In this document: piece after piece, positions 1 through 8,342 of the stretch
Layout: the number at the start of each line of letters is the position of its first letter
Numbering within the stretch: the first letter of the stretch is position 1
Notes under the pieces: model-generated
Told to the model about the DNA's origin: nothing
Seen by the model: only the letters and a program-made list of their open reading frames with translations
The model's database searches: none
Program-made: the position numbers and the translations under genes
NCBI GenBank assembly: GCA_007124345.1
Contig: SLFH01000091.1
Location: 1 to 20,394, forward strand
DNA length: 20,394 bases
DNA from: Phycisphaerales bacterium
GTDB taxonomy: Bacteria; Planctomycetota; Phycisphaerae; Phycisphaerales; UBA1924
Direction of reading: 5' to 3'

Positions 1-1734
1 GTTCATCGAGATCCCGTCCGACAGCACGATGCAGTACTTCAGCTTCGCGTCCACCGCGCTGAGCTGACGCATCGCTTCGCGCATCGGGGGCAACAGGTCC
101 GTCCCACCCATCGGCGCGATCCCCATCACCTTCGACGCAAGCCTGTTCTTGTCGGTGTTCGGCGCAAGAGGCTGGATCACATCCGCGCGGCTGTCGAACG
201 CGATCACACCGACGAGGTCGTTGTCGTCGAGCATCTGGATCGACATCGCCGTCGCCTCGTTAACCACCTGCTGACGGTTCCGCGAAGAGCCCATGATCCC
301 CGCGCTCATCGAGCCCGATCGGTCGATGATGAACACCACCGCAGCCTCGGGCTGGATCATCTGCTCGGGCAGGTCCAGACGCACCGGCAGAATCGGCTCG
401 ATCGCCGAGCCCTGCCAACCGCCGGGGCCGAACGAGTCACGCCCACCGCTCATCACCAGCCCGCCCCCGAGATCCCGCACAAACGAAACCAGCGCACGCT
501 GCGCAGGTGGCGGCACATCCTCCGCCGGCACATTCTGCAGAATCACCACATCGAACCGCTGCAATTCCAGCATGTCCCGAGGCATCGCGTCGGGCGCCAC
601 CAGCTCCACACGCAACTCGTTCTCACGCAGCGTCTCGGCCAGGATCGCCCCCGCCCCCGTCTGCTCGCCCTGGCCAACACCGTCGACGATCAGCACCGAA
701 CCCTCCGCGGGCGTCAGCGTGAACCCCTCGGCGATGTTGTTGGCCAGATTGGTGTCGTCCAGACGACCGTCGATCGTGTCGGGCTCGTACACCGCTCTGA
801 ACCGGTGCAGACTGTCGTCGGGCAGCGTCACCTCGACGAGCTCGGTGTTCATCCCCGGCTCGAGCGAGATCCGCCGCCCCCGCCCATCGGCGCCCCCGCT
901 GATGTCGATCTCCCGCCCCTCGCGGAACAGCCTCAGCGTCCCGGAGGTCGAGTGCGTCGACCGGATGTTCACACGCGCCGTCACCGTCGAACGTGTCGGC
1001 GCCCTGGGCGGCACATCCACCCCCTCGACGATCACCTCACGCTGCACCCGGTACACCAGCGGCACAACATCCACAGGCACGCGCAGCCCGCCCGAACCGC
1101 CCAACTCCCCGGCCGCCCGACGAGCGTCGCCCTGCGTCTCGTTGCCGTCGGAAAACAGCACAATCCGACCCGCAGCATCGGGCGGGATCATCGCCGCGCC
1201 GAGCCGCAACGCTTCTGCGATGTCCGTCCCCTCCGCGTTCGGCGTCTCGAACGATCGGTTCAGCGCGACCGTCGGGATCGTCGGCGAAGCGATCGCGTGC
1301 GGACGCGCATCGAACACCACCACGCCCAGAAGGTCGTCAGCGCTCCTCGTAAAGGACTGAAAGAGCGTCGCCGTCCTCGCGTCGAATGTCGTGATACCAG
1401 ATGGGTCCCGAGCATCGCCCGTCGCCGCACGCAGCCAAGCACGGATCGCCGTCTGAGGATCGATCGGACGCCCGTCGTCCCCCACGCCCGCGTCGTAATA
1501 CGCACGCACAGACTGCGACGCGTCGATCACCGCAATCACCGCCAGCCGATCGCTCTGCTGCACACGGTTCGCCCCAGCGAGCAACATCGCTATCAGCACA
1601 ATCAGCGACGCGCGGATGAACGCCGACACCCACCGACGCGCAGGGCTCATCGAAGCAAACCACTTCACCGCCAGCAGCGCCGCGGGAATCGCCAACAACG
1701 CAAACGCAAGCCACAGCGGCTCAGAAAATACCAC
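1..1734 (-). CDS. Membrane protein with two VWA domains flanking a glutamine-amidotransferase-like domain (partial, C-terminus outside window)
   Basis: 578 codons are visible without a stop before the window edge, so the C-terminus is missing. The N-terminus has two hydrophobic segments (about residues 5-23 and 39-54), like BatA-type proteins. A first VWA domain follows: the MIDAS motif DASQS is at 71-75, the threonine near 170 and SDG near 195-197. A central stretch (about 345-435) resembles a class I glutamine-amidotransferase fold, with VLIVDG and a glycine-rich FVRDLGGGLVMSGG segment; I see no convincing catalytic Cys-His pair. A second VWA domain starts near 465 with MIDAS DRSGS at 471-475, followed by GGTDLLPPM and VLSDG. 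Such proteins usually sit in MoxR/BatA-type operons with metal-dependent binding roles at the membrane; the exact function is unknown. The GTG start is the first possible one, because an in-frame TGA (the upstream gene's stop) lies one codon before it. GGGGGAG lies about 8 bases upstream. Confidence 0.85.
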   Translation of the reverse strand, partial: MVFSEPLWLAFALLAIPAALLAVKWFASMSPARRWVSAFIRASLIVLIAMLLAGANRVQQSDRLAVIAVIDASQSVRAYYDAGVGDDGRPIDPQTAIRAWLRAATGDARDPSGITTFDARTATLFQSFTRSADDLLGVVVFDARPHAIASPTIPTVALNRSFETPNAEGTDIAEALRLGAAMIPPDAAGRIVLFSDGNETQGDARRAAGELGGSGGLRVPVDVVPLVYRVQREVIVEGVDVPPRAPTRSTVTARVNIRSTHSTSGTLRLFREGREIDISGGADGRGRRISLEPGMNTELVEVTLPDDSLHRFRAVYEPDTIDGRLDDTNLANNIAEGFTLTPAEGSVLIVDGVGQGEQTGAGAILAETLRENELRVELVAPDAMPRDMLELQRFDVVILQNVPAEDVPPPAQRALVSFVRDLGGGLVMSGGRDSFGPGGWQGSAIEPILPVRLDLPEQMIQPEAAVVFIIDRSGSMSAGIMGSSRNRQQVVNEATAMSIQMLDDNDLVGVIAFDSRADVIQPLAPNTDKNRLASKVMGIAPMGGTDLLPPMREAMRQLSAVDAKLKYCIVLSDGISMN

Positions 1735-1737
1735 GCG

Positions 1738-3786
1738 TCAATCTCCCCCGCCCGAGCCCTCGCCGTCCGGACGATCGACAACACCCGGCACCCGGTCGAA
1801 CACACGACGGATGTAGCTCCGCCGCTGCGGCGACACCGTCTGCTGCTCGATCGCCCGCTCAGCCTGACGCTCGGCGCTGCGAACCACTTCCGCGAGTTCC
1901 TCGCGCTGCGTCCTCGCCTCGCGGTCGATCGGACGGTCGCTGAAATACTCCGCGAGCACACGCTCCCGAGCATCCGGAGAGGCCGGGCGACGGCTGTCGA
2001 CGACCGTTCCATCACGATCGGGCGTCGGAGGCCTCCGCTCGCTCTCCAGACCCCGCTCACGCGCGATCCTGCCAGCCCGGTCCTGGCCAGATTCACCCAT
2101 CGCCCTCAGCGTCTGATCCGCCTCTCGCTGCAGCTCATCCGCACGCCTGCGAGACTGCTCGCCCTGACCACTCTCGCCACCGCCAGAGCCCATGCCACCG
2201 AGCCGGTCGCACATCCCGCCCACGGCGCACGGCTCAGACTGCTCCTTCGACCCCGGCTCGTCGCCCTGAGGCTGCTGACCCTCACGCTCCTGCTGGCCCT
2301 GCGTGCCGCTGGGCGCATGCTCGCCGCCCTCAGACTCCCGCCCTTCGCCCTCACGACCCTGCGAGCCGGCCTGGCCGCCATCCGGGCAGTCCGCCTCGCT
2401 GCTCGTGTCGGTCTGTTCCTGCTGCGACAGATCCTTCTCAGGCAGAGGCGGCGGGCCATCGGGCTCCTCCCGCTGCTGCGCCTCGCGCTGCTGACCCTCA
2501 CGGGCCTCCTGCTGGCGCGGATCGGGCCGGCGCGTGTCCCGCTGCAACTGCTCAGACGCCTCGCGTGCCTGCTCGGCCGTCTCCTTCGCCTCTTGCTTCG
2601 CCTGCTCCTCGGCCTGGCGCTCAAGACTCTCCTCGGCCATCCGCTCGGCCATCCGCCTCGCGTCGGCCGAGTCCATGCCCTCACGCTCCAGCTCACGAGC
2701 GATCTCGTCCGGATCGGTTTCGTTGCGGAGCGACTCGATCTTCTGCTCATCAATCCCGGACCGGCGAAGCGCCTCCTCTACCGATCGATCGCGCCGTGCT
2801 TCTTCTTCAGCCGCCATCTGATCCAGACGATCGGCCATCTCCGCGAGCTCGCGGGCCATCTGCTGGCGTTCCTCGTCGCTCACATCGCCGCTGAGCGCCC
2901 GCTCGAGCGCCTGCTGAGCGCCCTGGAAATCACCCTGCGACAGACGCTCTGCAAACTCGGATCGCTCGCCATCCTCACCATCGCCCGCCGCAGCACGCGT
3001 CATCTTCTCAGCAAGCCGATCTCTCGCGGCATCGCGCTTCTCCGCCTCCCGCCGCTGGCGATCGGCCGCACGCTGCAGCGCCTCGGCCGCACGGCGCCTC
3101 GCCTCGTCCGGATCGATCTCACCTGCTCGCAACTGCTCTTCAAGCCGCGCCAGCGTCTCCTCGGCCCTCGTATCGATGAACGAAGCAGGATCCTCAGCCG
3201 CACGACGCTCCAGCCGCTCGCGCAGCAACGCGATGTCGTCCGACGCTTCCTGCCTGACCTCCGCGACACGCACCGCCTCGGGGTCGGTCTTCTCAAAGCT
3301 CAGCGTCGGCACCAGCATGAACGCCAGCACCGCCGCCGTACCGACGGCAGGCCACATAAGCCAGGCCTTGTCGAAACGGATCGGCGCCGCCTTCTTCGCC
3401 TTCGCCTGACCGATCGCCCTCTCGCCCTCCTGCACCGCCCACGCGCTGAACGGGTCCTCGCACGCCCGCTCGCGCAGCGCCAGCGAGGTGCCCACGCGAT
3501 CGTGCAGCTTGTTCGCCTGATCCAGCCTCGACGCGGCCGAGAGAGCAGATGGCATCTTCCGCCACGCCAAGACGCCCGCGGCAACAACCGCGAGACCCGC
3601 CGGAACGCCAAGCACCAACTCCCAACCGAGCGGCCAGCCCAACAGCCGGCTCGCGACCGCCAACGGAACAGCCACACCAGCCGCGACGGCCAACGCCCGC
3701 CCCGAGTACCGGATGAAGTCAGCAGCCAACGCGCGACGCTGCGCACGCCTGACAACCCGAACCGTCCTGTCCTTGTGGCCGCTCAT
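1738..3786 (-). CDS. Membrane-anchored charged coiled-coil protein, DUF4175-like
   Basis: 682 residues. Three hydrophobic segments (about 30-48, 56-75 and 141-160) sit in the first quarter. Between the second and third is a conserved-looking ASRLDQANKLHDRVGTSLAL segment typical of DUF4175-like or planctomycete operon proteins. From about 170 onward the protein is almost entirely Glu/Arg/Gln/Ala heptad-like sequence, predicted coiled coil. A low-complexity Gln/Glu/Gly/Ser region covers about 400-560, and the tail ends in Gly and Asp. It is the first visible gene of a minus-strand operon; its TGA lies one codon before the GTG of the two-VWA gene, which suggests coupled translation. A structural or scaffolding role at the membrane alongside the VWA protein is inferred. 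The family assignment rests on architecture only; I see no catalytic motif. Confidence 0.8.
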   Translation of the reverse strand: MSGHKDRTVRVVRRAQRRALAADFIRYSGRALAVAAGVAVPLAVASRLLGWPLGWELVLGVPAGLAVVAAGVLAWRKMPSALSAASRLDQANKLHDRVGTSLALRERACEDPFSAWAVQEGERAIGQAKAKKAAPIRFDKAWLMWPAVGTAAVLAFMLVPTLSFEKTDPEAVRVAEVRQEASDDIALLRERLERRAAEDPASFIDTRAEETLARLEEQLRAGEIDPDEARRRAAEALQRAADRQRREAEKRDAARDRLAEKMTRAAAGDGEDGERSEFAERLSQGDFQGAQQALERALSGDVSDEERQQMARELAEMADRLDQMAAEEEARRDRSVEEALRRSGIDEQKIESLRNETDPDEIARELEREGMDSADARRMAERMAEESLERQAEEQAKQEAKETAEQAREASEQLQRDTRRPDPRQQEAREGQQREAQQREEPDGPPPLPEKDLSQQEQTDTSSEADCPDGGQAGSQGREGEGRESEGGEHAPSGTQGQQEREGQQPQGDEPGSKEQSEPCAVGGMCDRLGGMGSGGGESGQGEQSRRRADELQREADQTLRAMGESGQDRAGRIARERGLESERRPPTPDRDGTVVDSRRPASPDARERVLAEYFSDRPIDREARTQREELAEVVRSAERQAERAIEQQTVSPQRRSYIRRVFDRVPGVVDRPDGEGSGGGD

Positions 3787-3807
3787 CGTCCGTCCTTCCT
3801 GGCACCG

Positions 3808-3823
3808 CCGGGGCGATCCCCGG
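3808..3823. other. Perfect 6-bp stem with CGAT tetraloop in the divergent intergenic region
   Basis: CCGGGG, CGAT, CCCCGG forms a compact hairpin 21 bases upstream of the minus-strand ATG at 3786, in the 147-base gap between the coiled-coil gene and trpD. There is no T-run typical of an intrinsic terminator. It would lie in the 5' leader of the minus-strand operon. The role is unknown, and chance is possible in GC-rich DNA. I found no convincing promoter in this gap for either gene. Confidence 0.3.
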
Positions 3824-3933
3824 GTACCCTTGCCTCTCTTACATCGTACGGGCCTCGTTCGTTCAGGCTGCGTCCGAGTTTCACCGATACCCGCTCATCT
3901 CCGCTCTGTGCCCCCCAAACCCTCGCCCGACCA

Positions 3934-4962
3934 ATGAATCCCGATCAGCTCCTCCCGATGCTCCTGCAAGGCCGCACGCTCTCGGACGCCGAGGCCGAGT
4001 CTGTCTTCGACCGCCTGCTCGAAGGCGGGTACGACGAGCCCCAGACCGCCGCCATGCTCGCCCTGATCGAACAGCGGGGCGTCACAGAGGACGAACTCCT
4101 CGGCGCCGCCAGGGCCATGCGACGCCGCGTCGAATCCGTGCCCACGCCCAACGACGCCGTCCCGGTCATCGACACATGCGGAACCGGCGGCACACCCAAA
4201 ACATTCAATGTTTCCACAGCGGCCGCCCTCGTCGCAGCAGCAGCAGCCCCGGGCCGTCTCCGCGTCGCCAAGCACGGCAACCGCAGCCGGACCGGCAGAG
4301 GCTCGGCCGAGGTCCTCCAGATGCTTGGGGTCAACATCGACGCCCCCGTCCCGGTCCAGGCCCGCTGCCTTCGGGAGTCAGGGGTCTGTTTCTGTTTCGC
4401 CATCCGCCACCACCCCGCGACCCGCCACGCCTCGGGCGTCCGCCGCTCGCTCCCCTTCCGGACCCTCTTCAACCTCCTCGGCCCCCTGACCAACCCCGCA
4501 GGGGCGACCCGACAGGTCTTGGGAATCTACGACCCGGGCCGCGTCGAGATGGTCGCCAAGGTCCTCCAGAGGCTCGGCGCCGAGCGGGCGATGGTCTTCC
4601 ACTCCGAAGACGGCCTCGACGAGCTCTCCCTCTCCGCCCCCACACGGATCTGGCATGTCGGACCCGAGGGAACCCGGGCCGAACGCTTCACCCCAAAGGA
4701 CGCCGGCCTCGAACCCTGCCGCATCGAAGAACTCCGCGTCGAAACGCTCGAAGACGCGGCGCAAACCATCAGAGACATCCTCGCCGGAACCCCCGGCCCA
4801 CGCCGGCGATTCGTCGTCCTCAACGCCGCAGCCGCGCTGAAAGTCGCAGACATCGCGAGCACATGGCCCGAATCTGTCGCAATGGCAGAACGGGCGATCG
4901 ACTCGGGCGCAGCCGCCCAAACGCTTGAAACCCTCGCCCGCATCTCGCACGATCCGGCCTGA
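3934..4962 (+). CDS. trpD: Anthranilate phosphoribosyltransferase
   Basis: 342 residues, the usual length for TrpD, which transfers phosphoribose from PRPP to anthranilate in the second step of tryptophan synthesis in the cytoplasm. The N-terminal helical region and start (MNPDQLL) align with the family. Visible motifs are DTCGTGG followed by TFNVST (PRPP loop), VAKHGNR, FRTLFNLLGPLTNPA, and DGLDELSL containing the Asp-Glu magnesium pair. The loop after GTGG reads TPK instead of the usual DG-x-x, so the loop aspartate is missing and the loop is one residue shorter. The open frame continues far upstream, but that part is antisense to other genes and does not resemble TrpD. No Shine-Dalgarno is seen before the ATG. 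No other trp gene is in the window. The gene converges on the kinase gene with only 23 bases between the stops and no clear terminator. Confidence 0.95.
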   Translation: MNPDQLLPMLLQGRTLSDAEAESVFDRLLEGGYDEPQTAAMLALIEQRGVTEDELLGAARAMRRRVESVPTPNDAVPVIDTCGTGGTPKTFNVSTAAALVAAAAAPGRLRVAKHGNRSRTGRGSAEVLQMLGVNIDAPVPVQARCLRESGVCFCFAIRHHPATRHASGVRRSLPFRTLFNLLGPLTNPAGATRQVLGIYDPGRVEMVAKVLQRLGAERAMVFHSEDGLDELSLSAPTRIWHVGPEGTRAERFTPKDAGLEPCRIEELRVETLEDAAQTIRDILAGTPGPRRRFVVLNAAAALKVADIASTWPESVAMAERAIDSGAAAQTLETLARISHDPA

Positions 4963-4985
4963 GTCGCCAGCCTGAAAAACCATGC

Positions 4986-7256
4986 TCACTCGCGACCGGG
5001 CGCGGGCTCGACGCCCACCAGCCGCTCGATCGCGATCCGGCGCTCGCGGTGCAGGATCGCGGGCACCATCGCCTCAGGCTCGGCGGTCTGGATCAGGTGC
5101 ACCTTGTGCCGGCCCTCGTCGCCCGGCTCGACCCAGAGAACGCCCTGGAATCGGTTCGACCCCGCCAGCCACTCGCCAAGATCCCCGTGCGTCGAGGCGT
5201 GGTCGAGCGAGCGCCCCGCCCGTGCGGTGATCGCTCGCGCGATCATCCGGCGCACCGAATCATCCGCGGCGCCGGCCTCGATGTCGTGCATCACGCCGAA
5301 GCCACGCCCCGTCATCCGCTCCGCCAGCGAAACGAGGAACGCCCGATCACGCTCCGAATGCGGGCGCCGGAGGTCTGAAACCAGGAGGTACGAGCCGGAA
5401 AAAAGCTCCGCCGTGATGAGGGGCTCCAGCAACTGCGCCGTCGCCAGAGCGGGCGCGATCCGCCCGGGACCCGCGGCGCTCAGGCTCGCGGCGAGCGCCG
5501 TAAGATCGGGCGCTCCGAACTGGCGGAACCTCGACGCGAGCGGAACCTCGCCGGACACGAACGGGCCGAACTGCTCGGGCTCATCGAGCGGCACATCGAC
5601 AAACGGAAGCTGGAACGACGCGGGCTGCCCGCTCTCCTGCTCCGTCCCCGGCGTCGACGCCGAAGCGACAGACGACGACCCGCCCGATTCGCTGTGCGAC
5701 CCGGTGAACAGCACCACAACCACCCCCGCGATCACGACCGCGCCAACCCCTGTCGCCGCGATCGGAAGGCCGCGACGACCACGATGCAGCCCCGTCCGCG
5801 ATCTGCGGCCGAGCGCACGGTGACGCGTCCGCTTCGCACGCTGCCTCGCCGCCGCGAGCTGCTCGGCGGCGCTGCGTCGTCCCGGAAGATCCGTCGACGG
5901 CTCAGACAACAGCTCGTCGAGCTTTGGCGCAGCTCCACCCATGCTCGGCAGCGCCGCCGGACGCACCTTGAATGGGTCGGCCGCCTTCTGCAGCACGCTC
6001 AGATCCGCCAGCATCGCCTCGGCGCTGGTGTACCTTTTGTCGTACTCGGTCATCGCCCGACGCACGATCCACCGCAACGCCTCGGGGCACCGCTTGGAGA
6101 CCTGGCTCAGCCCGCCGTGCGCGGGGAACGAGTTCTCGATCGTCGAATACAACACGGCACCCGCGGCGTACACATCGAACCTCGACCCGTCCACATCCGA
6201 TACCTTCACGCCCCGCAGCGCTAGACGCACAAGCTCCGGGTCGCGGAAGTACTCCGTCCCGTGCGTTGTCAGCGTCATCGCCGAGCGCAGGGGCGTGACC
6301 AGCCCGAGGTCGACAAGGTGCGCCCGCTTCTCATCCACGATGATGTTGTCGGGCTTGACATCCTTGTGCCACAGCCCTCCATCGTGGTAGGTCGCCAGCG
6401 TTCGCAGGAGGTCGGCCGTGTAGCCCAGAATCGTTTGCAGCGACGCGTTGTCGAGCCCCTCCGGACCCGAGCGCCTGTGCAGGCGCTCGGTCACCACGGC
6501 AAGCGAATCGCCGGGCACAAACCGCATGACATACATGAACCGGTCCGCGCTCAGCTCGTGGTCCAGCACCAGACCCAGACGCTTGGCCGCGTCCAGCGAA
6601 CGGCTCTCCCTGACGATCTGCGGCAGGCTCGATCCGTCGCCGAGGCTGAAGCACTTGAGCACCACCTTCGTGACGCCGTGGTGCCCCGCCTTCTCGAACG
6701 ATTCCTGACGCTTCTCATCGGGCACCGCGACATAGAGCTTGCTGCCCGACCCACCGCTCTTGAGCGTGCCGACGATGCGATAGCCCTCAAACTTCTGGGT
6801 CGACTTCGCCTTGGCCGGCGACGCATGCCGCTGCGCCGCCCGGGGCGCCGAGCGGATCAGCCCCGGCAGGCGACGCTCGATCGCGTCGATGATCGGGGTC
6901 ATGCGGCACGCACGGAGCAGGTTGCCCAGAACCACCCGGTACATCGCCAGCCCGAAAGATCGCGCGTCCTCGCCCGCCGCCATGGCGAAGTGCTTTGTCG
7001 CCCGGGGGTTGCCCCGCAGCATGCTGAGCAACGCCATCAGCCCCGCGATCGTGCAGGCGATCAAGGCGCCGGCCGCGATCGCCAGATCGCGCACCTCGCG
7101 CCCGAGGAACCGGATGAGGCCCTTGACCAGCCCGCCCATCGCTCGGACCGACATCACCAGGATGTACATGCCGAAGATAACCAGAACCATCATCACGATC
7201 ACGCCGACCGCCGCGGGCAGTTGGAACGCGAGCGGGATGGTCTGGATCGGGTTCAT
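4986..7256 (-). CDS. Transmembrane serine/threonine protein kinase with uncharacterised extracytoplasmic C-terminal domain
   Basis: 756 residues. Two TM segments at about 13-36 and 57-79 precede a Hanks-type kinase domain (about 157-422). Kinase motifs: glycine loop GTLKSGGSGS (163-172), VVLK with catalytic Lys201, Glu217 in RESRSL, catalytic loop HKDVKPDN (297-304) with Asp299 and Asn304, and DLG in place of DFG (Asp316). RDPE replaces APE at the end of the activation segment, and DVYAAGAVLY follows. A third TM lies at about 497-518. With the N-terminus inside, the kinase is cytoplasmic and the last roughly 240 residues lie outside; I do not recognise that domain. The ATG overlaps the stop of the sigma-factor gene (ATGA), so the two are probably translationally coupled. 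Sigma factor and Ser/Thr kinase pairs are a known planctomycete theme, so phosphorylation-controlled transcription is inferred. Confidence 0.92.
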   Translation of the reverse strand: MNPIQTIPLAFQLPAAVGVIVMMVLVIFGMYILVMSVRAMGGLVKGLIRFLGREVRDLAIAAGALIACTIAGLMALLSMLRGNPRATKHFAMAAGEDARSFGLAMYRVVLGNLLRACRMTPIIDAIERRLPGLIRSAPRAAQRHASPAKAKSTQKFEGYRIVGTLKSGGSGSKLYVAVPDEKRQESFEKAGHHGVTKVVLKCFSLGDGSSLPQIVRESRSLDAAKRLGLVLDHELSADRFMYVMRFVPGDSLAVVTERLHRRSGPEGLDNASLQTILGYTADLLRTLATYHDGGLWHKDVKPDNIIVDEKRAHLVDLGLVTPLRSAMTLTTHGTEYFRDPELVRLALRGVKVSDVDGSRFDVYAAGAVLYSTIENSFPAHGGLSQVSKRCPEALRWIVRRAMTEYDKRYTSAEAMLADLSVLQKAADPFKVRPAALPSMGGAAPKLDELLSEPSTDLPGRRSAAEQLAAARQRAKRTRHRALGRRSRTGLHRGRRGLPIAATGVGAVVIAGVVVVLFTGSHSESGGSSSVASASTPGTEQESGQPASFQLPFVDVPLDEPEQFGPFVSGEVPLASRFRQFGAPDLTALAASLSAAGPGRIAPALATAQLLEPLITAELFSGSYLLVSDLRRPHSERDRAFLVSLAERMTGRGFGVMHDIEAGAADDSVRRMIARAITARAGRSLDHASTHGDLGEWLAGSNRFQGVLWVEPGDEGRHKVHLIQTAEPEAMVPAILHRERRIAIERLVGVEPAPGRE

Positions 7257-8032
7257 TGGGCCGCTTCGTCCTGCCTCCGCAGCTCCTGCTGACGGTGGAA
7301 GATCTCCGACAGTGCTTCGTCAAAGTCGTTGTCGCTCAGCCGGTCGCCGCCGCGGACCGCCGGGCTCCCGTCAGAAGAGACCGGCAGAGAGAGGCCCGAA
7401 CGCGCCGCCTCGGCGAGTTCTTCCTGTGTAAAGCTGTATGTGGCAACGACCTCCGCGATGCGGGCCCGCAGCAGATCGCGGACTTTCGCCAGCCTCCGGG
7501 AGACCGTCGGCTCGCTCACACCCACGCTCTCGGCCACTTCCTTGCCGCTCTGCCCGTCAAAGACCCGCATCCGATAAATCGAGAAATCGACGAAGTCCGA
7601 CTCCCGCTCGACCAAGCGGACCGCGGCCTCGACCTTGGCCCTGAAGATCGCCGCCTCGTACTGCTCGTCCGCCCCCGCCCGTGCGTCCATCGCCATCCAC
7701 GACTCGTCGAGGCTGGCGCCGGGGCGCCCGCCCCCCCGCTTGAGCGCGTTTCGCCGGTCCATCTCGTCGCCCAGCACATGCTTGGCGATCGCCAGCAGCC
7801 AGGTGCTGAACCTCGCCCCCCGCGACGGGTCGAAACGGTCCATCGAGTCCGACAGGGCCGCAAGCGTCTCCTGCGAGAGGTCCCGGACCGTCTCGGGCCC
7901 GATCCGCCCCCGACCCCAACGCGTCAGCTGGGCGCGGAGCACCGGGCCGAAGGTCTCCCAGAGCTCGAACCAGGCGCCTTCGTCCCTCGCCCGCAGGCGG
8001 CCGATAAAGCTGGTCGTCATTGTGCTGAGCAT
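7253..8032 (-). CDS. ECF-like RNA polymerase sigma factor with C-terminal extension
   Basis: 259 residues. Region 2 spans about 14-95 and includes DLSQETLAAL, the RFSTWLLAIAKHVL core-binding segment and DEMDRR. A linker leads to region 4 (about 135-192), whose helix-turn-helix reads GKEVAESVGVSEPTVSRRLAKVR. A further roughly 62 residues (198-259), rich in acidic, Ser and Gln residues, extend beyond region 4; ordinary ECF factors usually stop there. No anti-sigma gene is adjacent; the downstream partner is the Ser/Thr kinase (ATGA overlap), so phosphorylation may replace an anti-sigma factor. The ATG at 8032 has GGAGAGG about 11 bases upstream. A second in-frame ATG four codons later is also possible. 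The gene diverges from the coiled-coil gene at 8395. Confidence 0.9.
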   Translation of the reverse strand: MLSTMTTSFIGRLRARDEGAWFELWETFGPVLRAQLTRWGRGRIGPETVRDLSQETLAALSDSMDRFDPSRGARFSTWLLAIAKHVLGDEMDRRNALKRGGGRPGASLDESWMAMDARAGADEQYEAAIFRAKVEAAVRLVERESDFVDFSIYRMRVFDGQSGKEVAESVGVSEPTVSRRLAKVRDLLRARIAEVVATYSFTQEELAEAARSGLSLPVSSDGSPAVRGGDRLSDNDFDEALSEIFHRQQELRRQDEAAQ

Positions 8033-8184
8033 CCGACGCGTGTCCTCTCCGCTCGTGCGTGATCCGCTGCTCGACGCCGGCCCAATGCGGGCCGCGCTCG
8101 CCTCAGCCGATCACGCCGGTGCGTCGTTGGTTCCGCAAACCACCCCTCAGATTTCGCTGTCGCGCCGCTTCCGGATCGGGTACT

Positions 8185-8199
8185 TTGACTCAGTGACAA
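8185..8199. promoter_or_regulatory. Possible operator: imperfect palindrome TTGaCtCAGtGaCAA
   Basis: Five of seven paired positions are symmetric around a central A. It lies mid-way in the divergent region, about 155 bases from the sigma-factor start and about 195 from the coiled-coil start. It could bind a dimeric regulator. TTGACT by itself also resembles a -35 box, but no -10 sits at the usual spacing. A single copy with no known consensus gives low confidence. Confidence 0.2.
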
Positions 8200-8342
8200 G
8201 TGTAGGGTCCCAGGAACGGGCCTCAAAGAGGATTTTTCCCGACCCCGATCAGCGCCAAAGCCACTTCCGCCCCGCTCGATGCGAAGGCGTGAAAGCCGAA
8301 GACCCCGCGACCCAATGACCTTGCAGACCCCCCACCAACGCA

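Noticed and set aside
805..3933. Long plus-strand open frame continuous with trpD, about 1040 extra codons upstream of it
   Set aside because: It is antisense to the two-VWA and coiled-coil genes, both of which have clear domain content. Its translation is Arg/Leu/Pro/His-rich with no motif. TrpD begins normally at 3934.
5941..7431. Several plus-strand frames over the kinase and sigma-factor genes
   Set aside because: They are complements of well supported genes, with Arg/Pro/His-biased translation.
8057..8116. Inverted pair GCGTGATC/GATCACGC as an operator
   Set aside because: The arms are 44 bases apart and contain common GATC words; chance is the simpler explanation.
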